This document shows, piece by piece, positions 23,101 through 30,320 of a stretch of DNA of 64,000 nt. Position numbers and translations under genes: made by a program. Below the pieces are notes generated by a model. That model saw nothing but the letters and a program-made list of their open reading frames with translations, was not told the origin of the DNA and did no database searches. The stretch is from contig NC_066316.1 in NCBI RefSeq assembly GCF_022539315.1, forward strand, positions 4,107,501-4,171,500. Direction: 5' to 3'. How positions within the stretch are numbered: position 1 is the stretch's first letter; each line of letters opens with the position of its first letter. This DNA comes from Serinus canaria. Its lineage: Eukaryota > Chordata > Aves > Passeriformes > Fringillidae.

Positions 23101-24335
23101 GCTCTGGCTGCAGAGGCCTTGAGTGTGGTGTTGCCTCCTCCTCTTGCTTAGGTTCTTAGACAGTCACACCTACAAACTTCCAGTATTGTCCTCAGCTTCC
23201 CTCTTAAACCCCAAGGGCTTTGGAATTGCCAAGCATGAGTGTCCTGGAGCACCAGTGTCTCCAGTCTGCTGCAGGTGGAGACTGAGCTCTCTGCACTGGT
23301 TTATAAATTGGCAAGGAATTGCATTTCAGTTCTGAGGAGAATCACTTGTTTTGTTTCACTGAGTTCAGCAGCAGCAGAATATTCTGCAAGAGAGAGTTTA
23401 ATGGCTCTGAATAATGTCTTATCAACATTTGTTTGTTACATATGAAAAAAAAGAACATGTTGTCATGAACAGAAGGATTTTTTTGTCCTTCACTTTTTGG
23501 ATGTTCGTGGATGTCTGTCTATGTTCAAGTAGTGGAAGGTTCCATGGAGTTCATTCCATCCCCAATCCCTGCTGCTCCTCAGCCACATGTGCAGGGCAGG
23601 ATGGAACCCTTGCTCATTCCTTGGTTCCTGCTGCCTTGGGCAGTGCTAAGTTAGGACTTTGCATGATACTGATAAACACTAAATATGTGGCTGCTGCCCA
23701 GAAAGGTTTTGTTTTTCAGGCTCAGCTGTTTGCTCACAGTTGAGGTTTGCCTGGCTCAGGGTTTGCCTGGCTCAGGGTTTGCTTGATGCTTTGCTTTCAG
23801 TGACTGGTGAATTCAGATGCTGCATTTTGCATGTTCAGGCTGTTGCATGCAAAGACAGTTTTGTGCTTTGTGGAGCTGAATGTGAACGTTCCTGTCGTCG
23901 TGCAGCAGGTCAAAACACAGTGAAAGAAGTTCTCTGCTAGGGCCAGTCAGCTGTGATTGCACCTCAGTATTGCTTTTTATTTCCATTCATGCAGAAATGT
24001 AGGGTTGGTGTAGCTAAAGGTGACAAGTGGCTTTAGGAATAACACCTGGCTGTTGTAAATGCTGAGATGAATGTCAGTGAGTGTAGATGAGCAGGCACTT
24101 GCAGTGTATTTCTTCTGTCCCTCTCCTCTGTCCTTTCCTCCTAAAAACAACCAGAAAGTGTTTATGTATCCTTTTGCTCTCCTAATGAGTAGAATGTGTT
24201 TTAATGCATGAGGGGTTTTTTTCATGTCCTGATAAACACAATGAATAACCTGAAATGCTTTTCTCTGCAGATGTGGAAGCTATCCCAGAAAGCAGAAATT
24301 CAAAAAGCAGGTCTAGGGAGCAACAAAGCTCCTAA
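1970..24335 (+). CDS. CCDC88A: CCDC88A (girdin/GIV), C-terminal half, 16 spliced coding exons
   Basis: Girdin is a large cytoplasmic scaffold that links actin, phosphoinositides, receptor tyrosine kinases and heterotrimeric Gi. The joined exons 1970-2111, 2684-2860, 3362-3523, 6281-6558, 7342-7485, 8005-8191, 8560-8705, 9371-9463, 9655-9869, 14611-14694 (optional), 15745-15948, 16237-16308, 17278-17358, 18749-19014, 20087-20570 and 24271-24335 give about 930 residues in one frame, roughly the C-terminal half of the ~1870-residue vertebrate protein. In order the product shows a heptad coiled coil (to about 9463), a basic stretch with KLIKSKK, the GBA segment with [10 protein letters not shown], two conserved tyrosines ([13 protein letters not shown]) and a terminal REQQSS. 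The N-terminal HOOK-like domain and earlier coiled coil lie upstream of the window. Every exon has AG/GT borders and matching phase. Identification is by remembered similarity to human girdin and is very secure. Confidence 0.97.
2684..2860 (+). CDS. CCDC88A: CCDC88A coding exon b (coiled coil)
   Basis: Encodes [10 protein letters not shown] through RLIEVERN, 59 codons, phase 0 to 0. The acceptor is TTCCAG and the donor AAT|GTAAGA. A short Ser/Pro/Gly-rich break ([12 protein letters not shown]) interrupts the heptads, as in human girdin. Confidence 0.93.
3362..3523 (+). CDS. CCDC88A: CCDC88A coding exon c (coiled coil)
   Basis: Encodes [14 protein letters not shown] through TQNAKLQ, 54 codons, phase 0 to 0, almost identical to human girdin. 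The acceptor is ACCCCCAG and the donor CAG|GTAATG. It is strongly Gln/Leu-rich coiled coil and more GC-rich than its introns. Confidence 0.95.
3524..6280 (+). other. CCDC88A: CCDC88A intron of 2.76 kb holding one LTR
   Basis: No exon-like reading is supported. The intron holds a poly-A run near 3963-3980 and the solo LTR at about 5754-6174. The 164-codon open frame at 4773-5267 has no recognisable product. Confidence 0.6.
5754..6174 (+). mobile_element. Solo LTR of a passerine-type endogenous retrovirus
   Basis: The segment starts TGTGGCATTC and ends AAATACA, giving TG...CA ends. It carries a CCAATCA-like box near 5965 and a TA-rich stretch followed by AATAAA near 6100, laid out like U3 and R of a retroviral LTR. 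From memory it closely resembles an LTR very common in songbird genomes. No internal retroviral genes adjoin it, so it is a solo LTR. I could not confirm a target-site duplication, so the ends are approximate. Confidence 0.7.
6281..6558 (+). CDS. CCDC88A: CCDC88A coding exon d (coiled coil)
   Basis: Encodes [16 protein letters not shown] through VEHKDLEDR (R split). It enters in phase 0 and leaves in phase 2. The acceptor is GGCTGCAG and the donor ATAG|GTAAAT. The exon is markedly GC-rich at third codon positions compared with its flanks. It lies between two unrelated LTRs. Confidence 0.95.
6640..7190 (-). mobile_element. Second LTR-like passerine repeat, antisense
   Basis: About 0.5 kb of non-coding sequence, in the intron just downstream of exon d. 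On the minus strand it shows an LTR-like layout, with an AATAA-type signal near its 3' end (TTTATTATT on the plus strand at about 6682). From memory it matches a widespread songbird LTR family unrelated to the one at 5754-6174. No retroviral gene is present. Both ends are estimates. Confidence 0.55.
7302..7355 (+). repeat. CCDC88A: 27-bp tandem duplication across a splice acceptor
   Basis: Units 7302-7328 and 7329-7355 match at 23 of 27 positions. Each contains a TTGTCTT pyrimidine run, GCAG and GTACAA. The result is two consecutive acceptors, before 7315 and before 7342, exactly 27 nt apart and therefore in frame. Confidence 0.9.
7342..7485 (+). CDS. CCDC88A: CCDC88A coding exon e (coiled coil)
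   Basis: Encodes (R)[14 protein letters not shown] through KLRDENE(R), phase 2 to 2. The downstream acceptor TTTGCAG is chosen because it joins EDR directly to YNQLLKQ as in human. Using the upstream acceptor would add YNQLYCLCR, ending again in the split Arg. The donor is AAAG|GTAAAG. Confidence 0.93.
8005..8191 (+). CDS. CCDC88A: CCDC88A coding exon f (coiled coil)
   Basis: Encodes (R)[16 protein letters not shown] through TKLNNQCE, phase 2 to 0. The acceptor is ATCCCAG and the donor GAG|GTATGT. The block [16 protein letters not shown] is essentially invariant with human. Confidence 0.95.
8560..8705 (+). CDS. CCDC88A: CCDC88A coding exon g (coiled coil)
   Basis: Encodes [15 protein letters not shown] through HVEQRQYI (Ile split), phase 0 to 2. 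The acceptor is TTGTAACAG and the donor ACAT|GTGAGT. It matches the conserved distal coiled coil. Confidence 0.95.
9371..9463 (+). CDS. CCDC88A: CCDC88A coding exon h (end of coiled coil)
   Basis: Encodes (I)[15 protein letters not shown] through YEPSPPR, ending in a split Arg codon, phase 2 to 2. The acceptor is GTTTGCAG and the donor GAAG|GTACTG. The coiled coil ends here at the Pro-rich PSPP. Confidence 0.95.
9655..9869 (+). CDS. CCDC88A: CCDC88A coding exon i (basic membrane-binding segment)
   Basis: Encodes (R)[17 protein letters not shown] onward through LGTKKSS, phase 2 to 1. In girdin this basic stretch is the reported phosphoinositide-binding region; the following [13 protein letters not shown] block is highly conserved. 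The acceptor is a tandem CAGAAG, so it could shift to 9658 with loss of one Arg. The donor is GTA|GTGAGT. Confidence 0.95.
9870..14610 (+). other. CCDC88A: CCDC88A intron of 4.7 kb, no other exon recognised
   Basis: I see no further exon between the basic segment and the optional exon at 14611. The 152-codon minus-strand frame near 11710-12168 and several shorter frames have no recognisable product or splice context. Confidence 0.55.
14611..14694 (+). CDS. CCDC88A: CCDC88A optional 28-codon exon
   Basis: An 84-bp exon, phase 1 to 1, between ATAAAAG and GTAAGA. Joined to its neighbours it reads [18 protein letters not shown] then [13 protein letters not shown] before MNDLV. It is very basic and closely matches the 28-residue insert that distinguishes human girdin isoforms. 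Skipping it joins SS-T-MNDL in frame. It is too short for a standard ORF screen. Confidence 0.88.
15400..15660 (+). promoter_or_regulatory. CCDC88A: CpG-rich intragenic patch, possible internal promoter
   Basis: A GC- and CpG-rich stretch inside an otherwise AT-rich intron, starting about 345 bp upstream of the exon that opens with in-frame ATG (MNDLV). An octamer motif ATGCAAAT (15679-15686) and its inverse ATTTGCAT (15732-15739) lie between the patch and the exon. Promoter function is an inference from composition only. Confidence 0.3.
15745..15948 (+). CDS. CCDC88A: CCDC88A coding exon k
   Basis: Encodes (T/S)[16 protein letters not shown] through SKQLLNNK(D), 68 codons, phase 1 to 1. The acceptor is ATCCCAG and the donor AAAG|GTATAG. 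It is Ser/Thr-rich low-complexity linker, with [17 protein letters not shown] conserved with human. Confidence 0.95.
16237..16308 (+). CDS. CCDC88A: CCDC88A coding exon l (24 codons)
   Basis: Encodes (D)[16 protein letters not shown] through SRVH(A), 72 bp, phase 1 to 1, so it could be skipped without a frameshift. The acceptor is GTGTAG and the donor CATG|GTAAGA. Confidence 0.93.
16540..16570. repeat. Perfect 12-bp inverted repeat (hairpin)
   Basis: AAACATTTTCCC at 16540-16551 and its exact complement at 16559-16570 are separated by 7 nt. It lies in the intron 232 bp after the 72-bp exon. I know of no function. Confidence 0.8.
17278..17358 (+). CDS. CCDC88A: CCDC88A coding exon m (27 codons)
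   Basis: Encodes (A)[17 protein letters not shown] through SLHEVK, 81 bp, phase 1 to 1, a second frame-neutral short exon. The acceptor is CATTCAG and the donor [20 protein letters not shown] is a likely kinase-substrate stretch; human girdin has an Akt site in this general region. Confidence 0.94.
17359..18748 (+). other. CCDC88A: CCDC88A intron, 1.4 kb, nothing recognised
   Basis: AT-rich intronic sequence with no exon or repeat that I recognise. Confidence 0.5.
18749..19014 (+). CDS. CCDC88A: CCDC88A coding exon n (GBA / G-protein modulating motif)
   Basis: Encodes (A)[17 protein letters not shown] through [10 protein letters not shown], phase 1 to 0. Residues [18 protein letters not shown] (about 18943-19002) are the Galpha-binding-and-activating motif, including the Phe of LQQFL that contacts Galpha-i in human GIV. 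The acceptor is a tandem AAGCAG (start 18749 or 18752, one Ala of difference). The donor is GAG|GTCAGT. Confidence 0.94.
20087..20570 (+). CDS. CCDC88A: CCDC88A coding exon o (phosphotyrosine tail)
   Basis: Encodes [17 protein letters not shown] through APPSS, phase 0 to 1. It carries two tyrosines that align with the SH2-interacting sites of human girdin: EDVYF (Tyr codon 20306-20308) and [12 protein letters not shown] (Tyr codon 20420-20422). [16 protein letters not shown] is nearly invariant. The acceptor is TTTACAG and the donor TCCA|GTGAGT. If the donor is not used the frame continues to 21094 (separate entry). Confidence 0.95.
20087..21094 (+). CDS. CCDC88A: Alternative CCDC88A terminal exon ending in a PDZ-binding motif
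   Basis: Past the donor at 20571 the frame stays open for 174 more codons and stops at 21092-21094. The extension is GC-rich, Ser/Pro/Ala-rich and ends [12 protein letters not shown]. From memory the paralogue DAPLE (CCDC88C) ends in a near-identical YEYGCV that binds the Dishevelled PDZ domain, and a long PDZ-motif girdin isoform (GIV-L) has been described. Such a similar end is unlikely by chance. A 111-bp in-frame intron (20571-20681, GTGAGT...CATGTAG) could also be removed inside the extension. A poly(A) signal at 21727-21732 would complete the transcript. Isoform use is inferred. Confidence 0.8.
   Translation: MKSASEENLLDEVMRSLSESAELAGREKLRKQPAAGCGIVRSLSVRNTGDFSDGRSLKPEQLVRPSLRKAEDVYFSSSPIKFTPGAQGKARSVKEKIQATVTQRQSRDCNPYATLPRASSVISTAEGTTRRTSIHDFLSKDSRPPVPVDAAPADRSAPPSSSEYSALRVSSPCVHCVPARGERGPQGEAAPTLAPRHVGGNSELAKPSRMERPGCRERTLPSAGVFWDKASGSGSGGAGSFAAPQPFLSLNTELVSNISGLPPRSSSKAADQANVSAFRSVLRSQEQPCAAPKAQGDARAALTGDPVPAPGPGEAQSPLLVSEDNQTLWYEYGCV
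21727..21732 (+). terminator. CCDC88A: Poly(A) signal for the proximal CCDC88A end
   Basis: AATAAA lies about 630 nt after the stop of the PDZ-motif isoform. It is the clearest hexamer soon after that stop; an ATTAAA also occurs near 21109. Use is inferred. Confidence 0.4.
21733..24270 (+). other. CCDC88A: CCDC88A sequence between the two alternative 3' ends
   Basis: Intronic for the canonical transcript. The only structure I see is a 16-bp unit (GGTTTGCCTGGCTCAG) repeated exactly twice plus a partial copy at 23744-23785. No exon is recognised. Confidence 0.55.
24271..24335 (+). CDS. CCDC88A: CCDC88A canonical last coding exon
   Basis: After TTCTCTGCAG, with one base carried over, the exon reads (N)[16 protein letters not shown] then QQSS and stop at 24333-24335, matching the human girdin C-terminus ([15 protein letters not shown]). 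The entry phase of 1 matches the donor at 20570. It is only 21 codons and is masked by a longer frame in another phase. Confidence 0.95.
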
Positions 24336-27200
24336 TTCTATTACCCACTACCTGAGCTGTGGGCCAAGTGGTGAGTTTCCTGCCCAGCCTGTAAATGAGA
24401 TGAATTTCATTTACAACAAACTAACAGCATTCCATCTCAGCCCCAGAGCACATTGCATTAACCAGATGTAAATCCTGCTTGCTTCCCTGGCTTCTCTCGC
24501 GCTCACTCCTTAGCCCAAGGCCGGTGGCTCTCCAGAGCTTCTTCCAGAGGCAGGGAACCTCACCCTGCTCAGCCTTTTGCCTGTAAAAATGACATTTATT
24601 TTTATTTTTCCAATCTCCTGAAGAAGAAAGTTCAAAGAAATCCCATTAAGAAATAATACTGCAGTCAGTTTTTTAGACAGGGACAGGTAAATCTGAAAGA
24701 ACAGTTGAACAAAACTCCGAGTATTCAGTACCCCACGGAATCTGTCTTTTTATAAAGCTTGGTTTTGGTGTTCTGTCCTCTTCTCCACCTCCCTGAGCCC
24801 CTTTGGTGCATGCTGTTAGTGCTGTTAGTTACTGAACTCTGTGTGTTGTGCCTCTACACTTGAAGCTTTTTCTTACACTCTTTTCTCTTTCTGCCTTTTG
24901 ACTGAACACAGAGAGAAAAGTGTCCTTCAGTATCTCAGTGTGAAGCCTTTATATCTGAAGTAACAAGACAGCGACTGTAGGAATCATTAATAAAAATTAA
25001 GGGAATTTTTTACATTCTTCGTGACTAGAGCAGGCAAGAAATAAAAACCTACCTACCTACCTTCCTTCCTTGAATCAAGGAGCTCTACTGGAGTCTACTG
25101 CCGAAAATGTGTAGATGGTCTTAGGAATTATTGCACATTGCACTGTTAAGATCTACTGAATAAAGGACAGTTCTCATCTCCCTAAGAACCAAGGATTTTA
25201 AGGTCTCAAGAATTACTCCAGGGGAAAAACAAAACAAAACAAAACTTCTTTCATCTTCTGTTTTTGAAATTAGCCACTGATTTGCTTAAGCTTCTGCTAA
25301 TAATTAGCCAAAAAACCCCCAAAACTAGCAGTTTCTATTTACGTCTGTAAATCTAAAGGAAACGCTGTAGAATTTTGTTGAAATGGACTGTATATACAGA
25401 TACAAAAACCTCACAGCTACTGGCACTTCACTGCCTTATTTGGTTAGCATAATCTGCATGAAATTGCTCTTAAGAAAGTTTATGCTGATTTTTGTTGCAT
25501 ACTGCAAGAGAAAAATTTGTTTACATCCGTGGAAAAGCTTGGTAACTAACAGAAGTGGGAGTCATGGGATAATGGTATTATAGAGACATTGTTTGTCCTT
25601 TGTGTTTTTCACATTCCCGAGTTACTCTGCATATATATGTTCAGATGTTTCTGACAGGAAATTGTCGGGTATGGTTTTTCTATAACTTTTATTTTAATAT
25701 AAGGCTGTTTTCCACAAATGCCATTTCCAGGAAAGACTGTCTTATGATGTTTGTGTATTGACTAATTTTTTTTTTTTTTTTTTTTTTACTGTTTGTCTTT
25801 TGACATGAGCTGATTGTGGCTTAGGAGGTTTCTTGATGGCAAAAAGAAATGTAAATAATATCACATGCATTTTACAATCAGTTCCCTCTAAAGTTATCTT
25901 TTACTAGATACATTTTGTTCATTATTGATTTATATTAAAGTCAACAAACATTATTGGTACATTTGGTGGTCGCATATATTTGTCTGGAAAGATTTGCAGC
26001 GAGCTCAGAGAAAGTTGATGGGAACTGAGACCCAAAACGAGTTGTTCTATTTTATTAAAGCCAGTAAGCACATTCCTGTTCCTCATGTAAAGGGCTGAGT
26101 TCCCTGTGTCACCTCCGAGTGTCCAGCAGGCATAATGTCACCTGCAGCTTCCTCAGAAGGTGAGCTCCACTGCTGAAGGCAGTTCAACAGATTCAAAAGC
26201 TTGAAATCTTCTCAAAAAGGGGAAAAAAGAGGCATGGGCAATAAGCTTTAGAAGGGGAGATTTTCTGTTTGTTTTCTTGAAAATTAGTTTCTTCTGAAAT
26301 TTTCTTTGTGGTAAAATGGGCTAAAAGATCTTTGGGCATAACGGGTATGACAGAAAATTCAAAGGCCATAAAGATCAGGAAAATCTCTTCATTCTGAATG
26401 ACAGTGGGCTCATTTCAGGGCCTGGGTTCTCCTCACTCTCTGCTGACAGAGGACTGGTACAGCTCAAACCCCCCCAGCCCAGAACCATTTGTCAAGTTAC
26501 TGTTACAGACCCAGGAGAGTGAAACTGCAGTGCCAAATGCTGCCAGGATCCCAGCTGAGTGGCTGTGTCTGGGGACTCTCACTGTCACTGCCATGACTCT
26601 GGCACACACTCCTGTGTGTGGAGCACTGCTGGGCACAGGGAAGTGCCCTCAGCACAGCTGGATGTGTCCTTTCCATCACGCAGGGATCCCCTCCCACTCC
26701 ACTGACCAGCTCAGCTCTCTCAGCTGCCTGCTTTGCTTTGCAGAGAAGTTCCCTGGCACTCGAGCAGTCAGGTGGCTCTCTGTGCTCTGCCAATTCCCCT
26801 TTCCTTCTTTCTTTCTTAACCTTCCCAGTCTGTGCCCTTAAAGGGAAATAAAAAACCAAATTTAACCTGGGAGCAGCTTCTCAGTTCCTGCTGCTCCCAA
26901 TGCCAGGGATGCACATGGCAGCTTTGTACCCCAGGGATCCCAACCCCAGCACTGCCAGTTCCAGGTTACAGAGGAGGTTCTCATGCCATACAATGTGTAT
27001 GTTCTATTTACTTTTCTGATAGTCTCTGAAGATTTAGTAACATTCCCAGCACCTATTATTATTATCATAATTTCTAAATTTTGTCCAGGACATGATGCAG
27101 CCTAACAAAGGGAGCTCATGTGTGATTTTTTTAGGGGTAGCTGATGATGTATTTGTAAATAATGCTTTGATATTAATAAAACTGCCTTAAAGGAATGTAC
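24336..27200 (+). other. CCDC88A: Probable CCDC88A 3' UTR
   Basis: AT-rich sequence following the canonical stop. AATAAA hexamers occur at 24989, 25040 and 25159, and a stronger candidate end lies at 27175. It includes a poly-T run (25766-25787). Human CCDC88A also has a long 3' UTR; the true end cannot be fixed from sequence alone. Confidence 0.45.
27175..27180 (+). terminator. CCDC88A: Candidate distal poly(A) signal of CCDC88A
   Basis: AATAAA followed about 25-30 nt later by a GT-containing stretch (AAGGTGTGAACC), as expected of a cleavage region. It lies 2.8 kb after the canonical stop. Confidence 0.4.
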
Positions 27201-28969
27201 CAAGGTGTGAACCAGAACTTAAAAAGCTCTTATTTAAAACTGTAATTTCCTTTACATATTGATTTTTTTAATGTTTGCCATTGTATACATTTATTAATGA
27301 TGTTATTAAAATGCCAAACCAAATAATTTTTATTCTTATTTTGTGTGTGTATATTTATACACACTTTTTTCTGGAAACTGATGTTACTGGAAGGGTATTG
27401 GTGTTGTGGTGATGTGTGCAGTGAGTATTTCTTCTGGAAGGAAACTGATAAAACTGTAGCAGAATTTTTCTGGGCCATGTGTAGTTTGTTCTGTGTGATT
27501 TGTGTAGAGCTGGGTAGCTTTTAACTGTACACTATTTTGATACTATTATTTAAAAAATATATATACACTGATTTCATAAGTAAATACGAAAAGAAATCAT
27601 TCTAGATTTGCCAGGTGTAGTATTTGAAGCCTGGTAGTTATTTTTGCTGAGATGAGTCTCAGGATCCCTTCTGAGGATGAAGTTAAGTAACACTTTAGGC
27701 AGTGCAGATTCCAGGATTGTGCACATCCTTCAAACAATTTGTCACATTTAAAACATTCCAGATTTTAAAACTTTGCCAAATCTAATAGTTTTGGTTTTTT
27801 TTAATGATAAGGGATTTCAGGGTACCACAATAAAAAAAAACATTAGGGGTAGGGAGAGTGAATGGCAAAGAGAGAGCAGGGTAAATACTACTTTTAAAGA
27901 CACATCCTAATGTATCAATGTGGAGCTAATTTAGTGTGCATCTGTCCATCCAGAGCTCATTCATCTACCCAGTATTCCTAAACACCAGATGTTCCCTTCA
28001 GTCTATAAAATCTCATGTATCTGGACATCTCTCTAGTACTCTTCCTACAGCTGCAGCATTTTTTGGTCACTTCTTTCCCACTGGACATGGCTCCCAGCAT
28101 AGATGGGGTCAGTTTGTGTCTGTCAGAGCTGGAGAACCAGAACTGCTGGATGGTGAAAGGTTCTGTCACTCAGAGCTCCAAGAACAGGTACCAGATACTT
28201 CCAGATGAAGGAAACGTGGTAAGGCTGTGAGTGAAGGAACTTGCCTTACTGTAGATGATGATTTTTCCTACTCAGTTAATAGTAATTGTTCATTCACCCA
28301 AGATCACAAATGCTTTTACAAGTTTTTAATTTGTGCTCCTGTAGTTTTGGTTTCAGTTCATCCCAGCCTGTGCTGATGCTCTTGCCCTGGAGGCATTGTT
28401 TGTACTGACATTTTCCTTGGGCTGCATCCAAAAACCTTTACCCCCAGCACCCTCACATTCCATCCCTCACTCACTGCTCCCCTGCCTTTGGGCTTTGGGG
28501 GGGTGCTCATTGCCATGGGATGTTTACTGGATTTGAGGAAGTTTCTGCTGCTTCTGTCTTCAGCACACCATGATTGAAAAATGACAATCAAATGCATTTC
28601 CTGTAGTGTAGGTGAGTTGTTTTTTTAGGTAAAAAGAATAAAGTAGTAAGATATAAATGGGTGCAGGGACAGTCACTCTGTCCTGGGGGTATTGAAAGGT
28701 GTCCTGCAACTTGGAATTTGTTCTTTCCTAGTGATGTCAAGTTTAAACCTTCAAGGCCAGTCCCATGCCTGGGAAATTCTAGTTTTATCCACTTACTGAT
28801 AAAGACTGTAGTAGTATTTTAATAATGCCTTTTCTACTTACTAGCTACTTAGTGGTAGATTGCAAAATGTCTTTTTAAGAACACTGTTAACCTAATAACT
28901 GAAAGGCAGTATTTTTTCTCACCAGATTATACACTACAAACTTACATAACTGAAACAAATGAAAAAGGA
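27201..28969. other. Convergent intergenic space, CCDC88A to PRORSD1
   Basis: AT-rich sequence between two convergent genes. Several short open frames occur, none recognisable. It may include further CCDC88A 3' UTR. Confidence 0.5.
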
Positions 28970-28989
28970 GTAAGCCATTTTTTTCAAGT

Positions 28990-28995
28990 TTTATT
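28990..28995 (-). terminator. PRORSD1: Poly(A) signal of PRORSD1
   Basis: TTTATT on the plus strand is AATAAA on the minus strand, about 70 nt after the PRORSD1 stop codon. Confidence 0.7.
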
Positions 28996-29064
28996 TGTAA
29001 TGAGATTTTTCACCAGTTTTGCTCTACAAAAATCTATGAGTAGTAGAAGAAAAATGAACTTCCT

Positions 29065-29502
29065 CTATTTAATGTCTTCATCAAAGTCTACGATGATGGG
29101 GTCATGGCCTGTTGATCTCACAAACTTCAGGAAGTCATCGGGGCTTAAGCCCATGGTTGCAGAATTTGTCATTGGATGAAAATACACCTTTTCATGGCCC
29201 CCTTGGAGCAGGGCAGCGTCCAGCACCAGCCTCACATCTCCCTGGTCACAGAAGAGGGCGAGCGGCGTGGCACAGCCCTGACCCACTCGGAGCTTTTCCA
29301 GCATGGCATTCTCATCGGCAAATCTTAGGTTTCCACTTCCAACACCCAGTTTTTTACCAAGTTCGTTCAAATTGACCTGCCTGTTGTGCAGGACAGTCAC
29401 CAGCCAGAACCCTTTCTTCTTTTTGTCTTTAAGAAACAGGTTTTTACTGTGACCTCCTTTCATGTGTTGGACGTGGGGCATCATTTCTTCAACAGTGAAC
29501 AC
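29065..29502 (-). CDS. PRORSD1: PRORSD1 exon 2
   Basis: Encodes VFTVEEMMPHVQHMKGG onward to DFDEDIK and stop (TAA or equivalent at 29065-29067 on the minus strand), 145 codons. The minus-strand acceptor TTTTCCAG precedes GTG; the GTG is an internal Val codon, not a start. Confidence 0.95.
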   Translation of the reverse strand: MFTVEEMMPHVQHMKGGHSKNLFLKDKKKKGFWLVTVLHNRQVNLNELGKKLGVGSGNLRFADENAMLEKLRVGQGCATPLALFCDQGDVRLVLDAALLQGGHEKVYFHPMTNSATMGLSPDDFLKFVRSTGHDPIIVDFDEDIK

Positions 29503-30162
29503 CTGGAAAACAGCAGCAGTGCCGTGTCAGACTCTATATGCCATTAGACTCCCGGTCGTGTGCTGGCAGGTATCTTTTGTTAAGTATTTAGAAAATGCTG
29601 AATGTTCTACTCGGCCTAAAAGCTGTACCCTTTTATGAAGGAATTTTAACAGAACATGAATAAAATGTGACGAACTGCTCCGGCACACTTTCAGAATCGT
29701 TTCTGTCCCGTGTGTACAGCAATGTCTCGCATTAAAGGCAGCGCCGGGAGCGCTCCGGTTTGCGGCTCCACACGCTTGGAATGACGTGGCTTGTAACTGG
29801 GAGCGAGCGAACAGAAGTTTGGAAAGCATCTTGGATGCCGCCGACTTCAAGAAAAAGAAGTGGGCGAGCCGCTTCTCAGACTACGGGGGAAAGGGGGTGG
29901 ATCTGGAGGCAGAGTCAAAGCGACCAAAAAGCGCCACCAAACATCCTGCCAGGCCCTGCGAGACCTTCCTCACTGATCCTTCTGCTAAAACCGCGGGGGC
30001 AGGACCTCATCCCGCCCTGATCCCGCCGTGCCCCGCTGGCAGGGCGGGGGTTTATTGCAGGGTTTTAAGGAGGCTTCGTACCTGGGGGTGCTCGGCGGTG
30101 ACGGTGGCGATGCCCAGGTCCCGCAGCCGCCGCTCCAGCGCCTCCCGCAGCTCGGCCGCCAT
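29065..30162 (-). CDS. PRORSD1: PRORSD1, prolyl-tRNA synthetase-associated domain protein
   Basis: A two-exon minus-strand gene; coding parts 30162-30082 and 29502-29065 give 172 residues. The product belongs to the YbaK/ProX-like superfamily of free-standing editing domains that hydrolyse mischarged aminoacyl-tRNAs. Features are EHPQVFTVEEMMPHV at the exon junction, GGHSKNLFLKDKK with the Lys-rich loop of the family, and GGHEKVYFHPMTNSATMGLS near the end, ending VDFDEDIK. The length is close to that of vertebrate PRORSD1. The human locus is annotated as a pseudogene (PRORSD1P), whereas this copy is intact. It sits between CCDC88A and MTIF2 as expected from vertebrate synteny. The exact substrate is not shown by the sequence. 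Confidence 0.93.
29503..30081 (-). other. PRORSD1: PRORSD1 intron, 579 bp, CpG-containing
   Basis: GT-AG intron on the minus strand. Its promoter-proximal half is GC-rich and holds chance open frames on both strands that I do not regard as genes. Confidence 0.7.
30082..30162 (-). CDS. PRORSD1: PRORSD1 exon 1
   Basis: 27 codons, MAAELREALERRLRDLGI through TAEHPQ, phase 0. The ATG is at 30162-30160 in GGGAGCGATGG, an acceptable Kozak context. The donor is CAG|GTACGA. It joins directly to VFTVEE of exon 2, reproducing the HP-x-VFTVEE junction typical of the family. Confidence 0.93.
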
Positions 30163-30320
30163 CGCTCCCCGCTCCGCCCCGCTCCGCCCCCGGGCAGCGC
30201 CCTGCCCAAAGAACGGGCAAATCCATCAAAATTGCGCTCGTTTTTGCTGAGGGGCACCCCCCTGCGGATCGGGCCGTGCATATAATATGTCCCCGTCCCA
30301 CCTGAGCCTCCCCTCCCGCA
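30163..30320 (-). promoter_or_regulatory. PRORSD1: PRORSD1 promoter region with GC boxes
   Basis: Directly upstream of the ATG are two CCGCCCC-type GC boxes (30174-30180 and 30184-30191) in a GC-rich stretch without an obvious TATA box, suggesting a housekeeping-type promoter. The transcription start is not determined. Confidence 0.5.

Noticed and set aside
29500..29502. GTG as the start codon of PRORSD1
   Set aside because: It directly follows a good minus-strand acceptor (TTTTCCAG), and the upstream exon supplies an ATG plus 27 codons giving the family junction HP-x-VFTVEE.
29786..30250. 154-codon + frame over the PRORSD1 intron and exon 1
   Set aside because: It is antisense to a real exon in CpG-rich DNA, where stop codons are rare; the product is not recognisable.
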